Both the position numbers and the translations under genes were made by a program. A stretch of 8,739 nt of DNA from Bacteroidota bacterium. GTDB taxonomy: Bacteria; Bacteroidota; Ignavibacteria; Ignavibacteriales; Melioribacteraceae. The notes beneath the pieces are model-generated. The model was not told the origin of the DNA and searched no databases. It saw only the letters and a list, made by a program, of their open reading frames with translations. Where the stretch lies: assembly GCA_021814855.1 (NCBI GenBank), contig JAKAHQ010000043.1, forward strand, positions 1 to 8,739, read 5' to 3'. Shown here in pieces: positions 1 through 4,716 of this stretch. Numbering within the stretch: position 1 is the first letter of the stretch; every line of letters begins with the position of its first letter.

Positions 1-545
1 CTCAAATAAACAATTAGGTCGCGAATTTCTTTCATTCCCTGCGGGTCCAACCCGGTAGTCGGCTCATCAAGAATTATTAATTCGGGGTCGTGTAGCAGGG
101 CCTGTGCGATTCCCAAACGCTGCTTCATGCCGTGAGAAAAAGTTTTTACTTTGCTCTTATACCTTTTATTCAACCCCACGAGCTCGAGCATTTCCATTAT
201 CTTTTTCTGCGACGTATCGGCGCCGGAAATTTTTCCGAGAATTTCCAAATTCTTATACGCGCTTAAGTATAAATAGAAATCAGGTTTCTCAACAATAGCC
301 CCAACTTTTCTAAGTATTTCACCGCGCTTTTCCGTCAGTTGCTTTCCGAATATTTTAATCGATCCGGAAGTAGGTTTGATAAGAGAGAGAAGCATTCTGA
401 TAGTTGTGCTTTTACCCGCACCGTTGGGTCCCAGAAATCCGAATACGTCGCCCCTGAAAACATTTAAATCGAGATTGTTAACTGCAACAAGATTCCGGAA
501 TTTTTTAGTGAGTCCGCGTACTTCAATAACCTGTTCGGAATTCAA
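1..545 (-). CDS. ABC transporter ATP-binding protein, ABC-2/BcrA-like exporter type (3' end outside window)
   Basis: This is the cytoplasmic ATPase subunit of an ABC exporter; 181 codons are visible before the left edge. Seen in the translation: Walker A GPNGAGKST at residues 39-47, a Q-loop region with IVEKPDFY at 84-91 (Glu86 where many ABC proteins have Gln), the signature FSHGMKQRL at 136-144, Walker B LIILDE at 156-161 and D-loop GLDP at 165-168. The H-loop would lie beyond the edge. From family knowledge, a signature ending in GMKQRLGIA and Glu in the Q-loop are common in single-domain ATPases that pair with ABC-2 type permeases (NatA/BcrA/YxlF-like). The partner permease should lie to the left, outside the window, so the substrate cannot be told. 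The start is a TTG: GGAGG lies 4 bases upstream and an in-frame TAA occurs four codons before it, so no longer start exists. Confidence 0.93.
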   Translation of the reverse strand, partial: MNSEQVIEVRGLTKKFRNLVAVNNLDLNVFRGDVFGFLGPNGAGKSTTIRMLLSLIKPTSGSIKIFGKQLTEKRGEILRKVGAIVEKPDFYLYLSAYKNLEILGKISGADTSQKKIMEMLELVGLNKRYKSKVKTFSHGMKQRLGIAQALLHDPELIILDEPTTGLDPQGMKEIRDLIVYL

Positions 546-549
546 AAAT

Positions 550-554
550 CCTCC
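550..554 (-). promoter_or_regulatory. Ribosome binding site deciding the TTG start of the ABC ATPase
   Basis: The minus strand reads GGAGG, then four bases, then TTG at 545-543. An in-frame TAA directly upstream excludes an earlier start, and no ATG or GTG occurs in the next several codons before the conserved N-terminal strand, so this TTG is the best-supported initiation codon. Confidence 0.7.
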
Positions 555-593
555 AGCTTATATTCGTCTATAAATTAAAAATTCTTACTTGAC

Positions 594-610
594 CTTTAGT
601 AACGCTAAAG
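594..610. other. Small hairpin CTTTAG/CTAAAG upstream of the ABC ATPase gene
   Basis: This is a perfect 6-base-pair stem, CTTTAG at 594-599 and CTAAAG at 605-610, with a 5-base loop. It lies about 50 bases upstream of the TTG start of the ABC gene, between that gene and the permease gene. It has no T-run on the plus strand. On the minus strand an AT-rich stretch with TTTTT follows about 12 bases later. It could be part of the leader of the ABC gene or an incidental palindrome. Confidence 0.25.
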
Positions 611-626
611 TTCTGGAATTAAGACG

Positions 627-661
627 AACGGGCAAAAGCTATTGTTACACTTCTGCCCGTT
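627..661 (-). terminator. Hairpin just after the permease stop, probable terminator of the kinase-permease operon
   Basis: The arms AACGGGCAAAAG (627-638) and CTTCTGCCCGTT (650-661) form a 12-base-pair stem with one A/C mismatch and an 11-base loop. It begins 6 bases past the stop codon of the permease on the minus strand, the usual place for a terminator. The following sequence is only mildly T-rich (CGTCTTAATT), so Rho-independent termination may be weak. It could instead protect the mRNA 3' end. It also separates the operon from the downstream ABC gene. Confidence 0.55.
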
Positions 662-667
662 TAAAAT

Positions 668-2467
668 TTATTCTTCGGATAATTTTTTTCTTCCGTACGA
701 ATATTCCAGTGGAATAAACCTGGTGATTATTAATGAAGGAATAATTGTAAGCACGACAAAAACAAAAAATAATTTATATCCAACCGCTTCCTCAATCATA
801 CCGCTGAACATTCCCGGTATCATCATTCCCAAAGCCATGAATCCGGTTGCTATTGCATAGTGCGAAGTTTTATACTCCCCTTCGGAAACATACATCATAT
901 ACATTAGATAAGCTGTGAACCCGAACCCGTACATTAATTGTTCTCCGGCAACGCAGCCGTATATTATCCAAAGATTTGTCGGCTGCGCGTAAGCCAAATA
1001 AACATAAAGTATGTGCGGCAAATTGATTGCAAACAACATGGGCCAAAGCCAAAACTTCAATCCCTTTTTAGAAATTACAAAGCCACCCAAGAGTCCGCCT
1101 ATCATCAAAGAAATTATTCCAACGGTACCGTAAATAAATCCTACTTCCGAAGTGCTTAAACCGAGACCGCCGACTTCTCTTCCGTCGAGGAGAAACATCG
1201 GCGCCATTTTAACTATTTGCGCCTCGCCGAATCTGTAAAACAAAAGAAAGAGCAATATTAATATCACGCGTTTCTTTTCGAAGAACCTGAAGAACGTTCT
1301 GAAAAATCCTTTCATTACGGAAATCCTGGAACGTGATATAACAGCTTCGTCTTCAACAGGACGAGGTAAGATGAACCTATGATAAATAAAAAAGAGAATA
1401 AAGAGAACGCCTACAACCGAGAAGGTGAAAACCCAGGCAAGCGGTATTCGTTCGGTTCTTACTATAAACAGCGCGTCGGTTTTTTTAGCTAAGGAATTAT
1501 CCAACTGAAATACAACGAACGCGGGTTTATTCCAGTTGCGCGAAGTGAATTTAAGTTTATGACCTTCAATTACTTTTATTCCGTCGTTCCCTTCGGAAAA
1601 GTCCACGCTTACATTATACTCGGCGTCTTCCTTCGGCTGTTTTGAAAGCTGCAGTCTTGCAATTCCAACATTGCCAACCAACACGTCGCTTGTCGATGTA
1701 TCCGGCATGGCAATACCTTCATTTGTAAAACCATTCATTATATTAAAATTATGCGCAAAGCTTTTGTAAAAATTTACGGATTCTTTCGACTTTGGATGTG
1801 TGCTGATTTCGACATACGACGGATTGGCTACAAGTCGTAAGCTGCCACTCAATTGTTTCTCGGAAAGAGAATCGATCTTAATTGTATCTTCAAAAAATTT
1901 ATTCGGGTTGGCGGCAACGCGCACATCAGCCGGCCCAATAGTCATTGAGCTTTCGAGGTAACCGGCAAGTATAACAAGCAATCCTTGACCGGCGATCATT
2001 GCAACGCGGTAAAAAGTGCTTCTAATTCCGACAAAGAAAGATTGTTGACTTTCCGTAAGCGCGAGCATGTAAAATCCGTCCGCGGCTATATCGTGCGTAG
2101 CGGAACTAAATGCCAGAAGCCAAAAGAACGCGAGCGTGAATTGGAAGAAGTCCGGCATCGGAATGGTAAACGCAACCCCGGCCATACCGGCGCCTACAAT
2201 CAGCTGCATTGTGTATATCCACGATCGCTTTGTTTTTAACAGGTCAACAATTGGGCTCCACAACGGCTTTATAACCCATGGCAAATAAAGCCAGCTTGTG
2301 TAAAGAGCTATATCCGCGTTCGATATGCCCATTCGCTTGTACATATACACCGAGACGGTCATTACAATTACATACGGAAGACCTTCGGCAAAATATAATG
2401 AAGGAACCCATGCCCATGGATTTCTTTTTTGATTTTTTTTCTCGTCGTGAGTTTTTTTGATTATCAT
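668..2467 (-). CDS. AmpG/MurT-like MFS permease with a large extracytoplasmic insert
   Basis: An inner-membrane permease of 599 residues, from the AmpG (PAT) branch of the major facilitator superfamily, likely importing muropeptides or an amino sugar. Helices are visible at about 19-43, 53-77, 83-103, 108-136, 143-171, 341-366, then 400-427, 442-466, 472-494, 499-528, 535-560 and 564-587. The N-terminal stretch with SLYFAEGLPY and the second helix with WLYLPWVIKPLWSPI are typical of AmpG relatives. Helix positions 1-5 followed by 6-12 place residues 173-340 outside the membrane. That segment is polar and strand-rich and has GHKLKFTSRNWNKP at 302-315, resembling the NWN motif of Calx-beta-like sandwiches. 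E. coli AmpG (about 490 residues) has no such domain. The start ATG lies 9 bases after the kinase stop, so the two genes are almost certainly co-transcribed. The upstream Shine-Dalgarno is weak, which suggests translational coupling. Transport substrate is inferred from family and neighbour only. Confidence 0.85.
   Translation of the reverse strand: MIIKKTHDEKKNQKRNPWAWVPSLYFAEGLPYVIVMTVSVYMYKRMGISNADIALYTSWLYLPWVIKPLWSPIVDLLKTKRSWIYTMQLIVGAGMAGVAFTIPMPDFFQFTLAFFWLLAFSSATHDIAADGFYMLALTESQQSFFVGIRSTFYRVAMIAGQGLLVILAGYLESSMTIGPADVRVAANPNKFFEDTIKIDSLSEKQLSGSLRLVANPSYVEISTHPKSKESVNFYKSFAHNFNIMNGFTNEGIAMPDTSTSDVLVGNVGIARLQLSKQPKEDAEYNVSVDFSEGNDGIKVIEGHKLKFTSRNWNKPAFVVFQLDNSLAKKTDALFIVRTERIPLAWVFTFSVVGVLFILFFIYHRFILPRPVEDEAVISRSRISVMKGFFRTFFRFFEKKRVILILLFLLFYRFGEAQIVKMAPMFLLDGREVGGLGLSTSEVGFIYGTVGIISLMIGGLLGGFVISKKGLKFWLWPMLFAINLPHILYVYLAYAQPTNLWIIYGCVAGEQLMYGFGFTAYLMYMMYVSEGEYKTSHYAIATGFMALGMMIPGMFSGMIEEAVGYKLFFVFVVLTIIPSLIITRFIPLEYSYGRKKLSEE
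1448..1951 (-). other. Segment coding the extracytoplasmic beta-rich insert of the permease
   Basis: This in-frame segment codes residues about 173-340 of the permease, between predicted helices 5 and 6. It has no long hydrophobic stretch and alternates polar and aliphatic residues as beta-strands do. Near its end it carries EGHKLKF followed by TSRNWNKPAFVVFQL, close to the pattern seen in Calx-beta-like sandwich modules (G..L.FT..NWN.PQ.V.V). By the positive-inside pattern it would face the periplasm. Whether it is one domain or two is not clear from reading. Confidence 0.6.
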
Positions 2468-2476
2468 CTCAGAATT

Positions 2477-3397
2477 TTATCCGGTAAAATTATTTTTTTT
2501 AGCGATTAGTACAGCCCCCAGTTCGGGAGGATATGCCGGCTCGCTTAGCAAAATCCCCTTAATCGAACTTTGAATTTTTTTTATTACCAAATTCGAATAA
2601 AAATTTTCATTGGAAAGTAGTCCACCGTAGAAACTTAATTTCAGATTTCTCGCGGCAGTTTTTTCCTTTAACGATGCGACAACATTTACAATTTCTTCAG
2701 CTTCGTTTTCCAAAATTTTGCGGCATACTTTATCTCCCAGCTTGGCCGCTTTAATAACGAATTCCGCTACTGCGGCAATGTCAAACTCGTTCGAATATAC
2801 TTTCGTAATCAGCGAATCGATTTCCAAAATGCCGTAATTTTTTTTCAATAATTTTTCGAGCAATGTTTCAGATGCACGCCCATCCAAGCTTTTTGCCGCA
2901 GCTATTAATCCTTTCCTTCCGATAGAATAACCGCTTCCCTCGTCGCCCAAAATTTTCCCGAGACCTCCCGAGCGAAAAATTTTTCCTTTTGCATTCTTGG
3001 TGTAAGCAATTGAACCGGTGCCGGCAATTAATATTGCGCCGCTTCCGCCTCGGTATGCGCCTTCCAAGGTAATTTCGGCATCGGAGACAATCTTTAATTT
3101 CTTCACGCGTACTTTCGATTTAGCCAGCAGCGTTTCGATTTCACGCTTGACTTCGTCCGCCGTTTTTTTTCTTCCGCAGCCGGCTAATCCGATAACTGCG
3201 GAATCAACCGACGGGATTTTCGACTTAGCTACGGTATCTTTAATAAGCTTGAATACAACCGACGCAGATTTGCGCGGCCCTAATATTACCGGGTTTGCAC
3301 TGCCCGCCGATCTTCTCGCGATAATATTTAATTTCTCATCGGCAAGCGCTAAATTGGTTTTTGTGCCGCCGCCGTCAATTCCTATAAAAAAAGCCAT
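2477..3397 (-). CDS. BadF/BadG/BcrA/BcrD-family sugar kinase (N-acetylglucosamine or N-acetylmuramate kinase-like)
   Basis: An ASKHA-fold kinase of 306 residues that probably phosphorylates an amino sugar in the cytoplasm with ATP. Visible motifs are phosphate-1 GIDGGGTKT at 6-14, GLAGCGR at 70-76, VSDAE at 104-108 with Asp106 in the place of the catalytic base, phosphate-2 LIAGTGSIAY at 123-132, GGLGKILGDEGSGYSIGRKGL beginning at 144, and the adenosine-site FYGGLL at 256-261. Length and motif order match NAGK, MurK and GspK enzymes rather than the longer benzoyl-CoA reductase activases, and no Fe-S cysteines are seen. GlcNAc, MurNAc and glucosamine cannot be separated by eye. It is the first gene of a minus-strand operon, with the AmpG-like permease 9 bases downstream, which favours a cell-wall sugar. 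An in-frame TAA three codons before the ATG fixes the start; no good Shine-Dalgarno is present just upstream. Confidence 0.87.
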   Translation of the reverse strand: MAFFIGIDGGGTKTNLALADEKLNIIARRSAGSANPVILGPRKSASVVFKLIKDTVAKSKIPSVDSAVIGLAGCGRKKTADEVKREIETLLAKSKVRVKKLKIVSDAEITLEGAYRGGSGAILIAGTGSIAYTKNAKGKIFRSGGLGKILGDEGSGYSIGRKGLIAAAKSLDGRASETLLEKLLKKNYGILEIDSLITKVYSNEFDIAAVAEFVIKAAKLGDKVCRKILENEAEEIVNVVASLKEKTAARNLKLSFYGGLLSNENFYSNLVIKKIQSSIKGILLSEPAYPPELGAVLIAKKNNFTG

Positions 3398-3453
3398 ACC
3401 GGATTAATAAAATTGGTTGCTAAGATATGGAAATTAGCGTGAACAATAAACAT
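3382..3453 (-). other. Possible 23-codon leader ORF overlapping the kinase start
   Basis: On the minus strand an ATG at 3453-3451 opens a 23-codon frame ending in TAG at 3384-3382. It overlaps the first codons of the kinase gene in another frame. A strong ribosome binding site (GGAGGTGA) lies 14 bases upstream of this ATG, or 11 bases upstream of an in-frame TTG directly before it. The kinase itself lacks a good site, so reading through this ORF could deliver ribosomes to its start. The peptide is hydrophobic and Phe-rich, with no recognised family. It may be chance. Confidence 0.25.
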
Positions 3454-3464
3454 CAATTTGGTAC

Positions 3465-3472
3465 TCACCTCC
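3465..3472 (-). promoter_or_regulatory. Orphan strong Shine-Dalgarno sequence GGAGGTGA
   Basis: The minus strand reads GGAGGTGA here, an 8-base match to the anti-Shine-Dalgarno. The kinase ATG is 67 bases further on, much too far to be served directly. The nearest possible starts are a TTG and ATG in tandem 11 and 14 bases downstream, which open the short ORF ending at 3382. Confidence 0.4.
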
Positions 3473-3506
3473 GTGTTTCTGTGTCTAAAACTTATCCAGA
3501 TTATAG

Positions 3507-3535
3507 TTGATATAGTTTCATAATGTTGCTACATT
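3507..3535 (+). promoter_or_regulatory. Possible sigma70-like promoter of the lipoprotein gene
   Basis: TTGATA at 3507-3512 (5 of 6 to the -35 consensus) and TACATT at 3530-3535 (4 of 6 to the -10 consensus) are separated by 17 bases. Transcription would begin near 3542, about 80 bases before the lipoprotein ATG. In a Bacteroidota-like host a TAnnTTTG -7 element would be expected instead, and none is evident here, so this is tentative. Confidence 0.3.
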
Positions 3536-3548
3536 TTCTATGTGCAAC
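3525..3548. repeat. Inverted repeat GTTGC(T)ACA / TGTGCAAC over the predicted -10 site
   Basis: The left arm GTTGCTACA (3525-3533) and right arm TGTGCAAC (3541-3548) are complementary over 8 base pairs with one bulged T, around a 7-base spacer. The position over a predicted -10 element would suit an operator, but it could also be a leader hairpin or chance. No regulator gene is adjacent. Confidence 0.35.
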
Positions 3549-3622
3549 AAACAGCTTACATATAAATTGAAGGCAAAACGGTTGAGCACATTTCCCCCAA
3601 AAATTTAGCGGAGTTTAATTCA

Positions 3623-4066
3623 ATGACAAATATCAAAAAATTTTTCACCGTCGCGTTTCTTGCTACTTTAATTTTTTCCTTGTCAAGCTGTAAAAAAAGT
3701 GATTCCAACCCGGTTACATCCGGCGGAGGAGTAACCGGTACATGGGTGCTGGCAAATATTACTGCAGTAACTTCGAGCGGTACAATAACGTTAACGGCGG
3801 ACCAGGCCAATGTTCATATTTCCATAACGCTCAAAAGCGATAATTCATACCAGATGACGCTGGTTCAAAATAACCAGACCACCAACGATACCGGCACCTA
3901 TGCAATATCTAACGGAACAATAACATTTACATCGCAAACTGGTTCTCAATTGGTTTGGTCTTATACTATCAGCGGCTCTACGCTTACTGCTAAAACAACT
4001 ATGGATTTAACCGCGTACGGCTTTTCAAGTCAAACGCCGGTTACGCTTGTATTTAATAAACAATAA
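3623..4066 (+). CDS. Small lipoprotein with lipocalin-like domain, function unknown
   Basis: This is a 147-residue exported protein of unknown role. It starts with a lipoprotein signal: Lys at 5-6, hydrophobic stretch 7-20 and lipobox LSSC with the lipidated Cys at 23. A short Ser/Asn/Gly-rich linker follows, then a compact strand-rich body beginning GTWVLANI at 39-46 and continuing through alternating Thr-rich strands (GTYAISNGTITF at 91-102) to the C-terminus. A GTW near the start of a small all-beta body after a lipobox is typical of the lipocalin-like lipoproteins common in Bacteroidota, but no catalytic or ligand residue can be named. Asp is absent at +2 after the Cys, so retention in the inner membrane by that rule is not expected. 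GGAG at 3610-3613 lies 9 bases before the ATG. The gene is followed by hairpins and then the deacylase gene 76 bases on. Confidence 0.75.
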   Translation: MTNIKKFFTVAFLATLIFSLSSCKKSDSNPVTSGGGVTGTWVLANITAVTSSGTITLTADQANVHISITLKSDNSYQMTLVQNNQTTNDTGTYAISNGTITFTSQTGSQLVWSYTISGSTLTAKTTMDLTAYGFSSQTPVTLVFNKQ

Positions 4067-4079
4067 TTACTTTTAATCT

Positions 4080-4125
4080 GGCAGCCCTGCTTGCCCCGCT
4101 TAAAGGCGGGACTTGCAGCCGCAAG
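4080..4125 (+). other. GC-rich double hairpin between the lipoprotein and deacylase genes
   Basis: Two small stems lie back to back: CCCGC (4095-4099) with GCGGG (4106-4110) around 6 bases, and CTTGC (4112-4116) with GCAAG (4121-4125) around AGCC. They are markedly GC-rich against AT-rich flanks. No T-run follows either stem, so they are not a standard Rho-independent terminator. The second stem ends only 6 bases before the strong Shine-Dalgarno of the deacylase gene. They may be a 3' end-protecting or REP-like element. Confidence 0.4.
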
Positions 4126-4131
4126 TTAGCA

Positions 4132-4138
4132 AAGGAGG
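4132..4138 (+). promoter_or_regulatory. Ribosome binding site fixing the deacylase start at ATG 4143
   Basis: AAGGAGG is a full-length Shine-Dalgarno match 4 bases upstream of ATG 4143. A TTG at 4113 in the same frame could add ten residues, but that codon sits inside a hairpin, has no ribosome site of its own and would put the strong site inside the coding region. Confidence 0.75.
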
Positions 4139-4142
4139 AGTT

Positions 4143-4616
4143 ATGCCGGCAAAAATATTAAAGGAGTATTTAGATAAGCATAATGTAAAATACGTTACAA
4201 TTAAACATTCCCTCGCCTTTACGGCACAGGAGATTGCCGCCTCGGCACATATTAAAGGAAAAGAACTCGCCAAAACTGTTCTTATTAAGATGAACGGCAA
4301 AATGGCAATGTGTGTTCTGCCCGCCTCTTACAAAGTGAATTTTGATCAGCTCAAAGAACTTATGTCCATCGAAAATATCCGTCTTGCAAACGAAGTAGAA
4401 TTCAAAGACAAGTTCCCGGAATGCGAAGTCGGGGCTATGCCTCCATTCGGCAATTTATACGGTATCGATGTTTACGTTGCGGATATACTTGCCCAGGACG
4501 AAGACATCGCCTTCAACGCTTGCAACCACACCGAACTGATTCAAATGTCGTTTAAAGATTATATGAAGCTTGTTAAACCCAAACTGCTAAGGTTCTCATA
4601 TCAATCAAAATTGTAA
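4143..4616 (+). CDS. YbaK/EbsC-family aminoacyl-tRNA deacylase
   Basis: A cytoplasmic protein of 157 residues from the YbaK/ProX-like editing-domain family, whose members hydrolyse mischarged aminoacyl-tRNAs such as Cys- or Ala-tRNA(Pro) in trans. The family hallmarks are visible: YTAQE-like FTAQEIAASAHI at 26-37, the GKELAKTVLIK segment at 39-49 with the conserved Lys44, the LPASYKV strand at 59-65 and the GAMPPFGN loop at 97-104 that lines the substrate pocket. The length is normal for a stand-alone domain. The exact tRNA substrate cannot be read from sequence, since the family covers several specificities. The gene lies on the plus strand behind the lipoprotein gene and is closed by a hairpin terminator. 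The ATG at 4143 is chosen because of the AAGGAGG just before it. Confidence 0.88.
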   Translation: MPAKILKEYLDKHNVKYVTIKHSLAFTAQEIAASAHIKGKELAKTVLIKMNGKMAMCVLPASYKVNFDQLKELMSIENIRLANEVEFKDKFPECEVGAMPPFGNLYGIDVYVADILAQDEDIAFNACNHTELIQMSFKDYMKLVKPKLLRFSYQSKL

Positions 4617-4642
4617 ACACACCGGCAAATATTTCAGTTAAG

Positions 4643-4669
4643 AAAGGCGGCCTGCAGCGGGTCGCCTTT
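4643..4669. terminator. Bidirectional hairpin terminator between convergent genes
   Basis: AAAGGCG (4643-4649) pairs with CGCCTTT (4663-4669) around a 13-base loop. On the plus strand it is followed by TCTTTCT, a U-rich tail suited to Rho-independent termination of the deacylase gene. Read from the minus strand, the stem ends in CCTTTCTT, so it can also serve the isomerase gene, whose stop is about 50 bases away. Confidence 0.75.
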
Positions 4670-4716
4670 TCTTTCTGCTTATGCCAGTCATAGCTTGGCA
4701 AACCCGTAACTTTATT

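Larger units (their letters stand above)
3398..3622. other. Divergent intergenic region between the kinase operon and the lipoprotein gene
   Basis: This 225-base AT-rich stretch must hold start signals for both directions. Toward the plus strand there is a TTGATA / TACATT pair at 17-base spacing, with an inverted repeat over its -10 part. Toward the minus strand there is a perfect TATAAT (3505-3500) without a good -35, about 100 bases ahead of the kinase start, followed by the strong GGAGGTGA. I see no conserved longer ORF and no recognisable riboswitch. Confidence 0.5.

Noticed and set aside
104..573. Plus-strand open frames across the ABC ATPase gene
   Set aside because: The minus frame carries Walker A, signature and Walker B motifs in order; the plus frames are shadows.
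3018..3407. 129-codon plus-strand open frame opposite the kinase gene
   Set aside because: It lies antisense within a kinase gene with complete family motifs, has no recognisable motif or ribosome site, and is best read as a shadow.
3556..3810. 84-codon minus-strand open frame overlapping the lipoprotein gene
   Set aside because: The plus-strand lipoprotein has a signal peptide, lipobox and ribosome site; the minus frame has none of these.
4113..4142. TTG at 4113 as a start giving a ten-residue longer deacylase
   Set aside because: It lies within a hairpin, has no ribosome site, and would place the full AAGGAGG inside the coding region; the family N-terminus matches the ATG at 4143.
4682..4700. 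TGCCA/TGGCA hairpin just past the isomerase stop as a second terminator
   Set aside because: The stem is only 5 base pairs, with no U-tract on either strand; the hairpin at 4643-4669 is a much better terminator.
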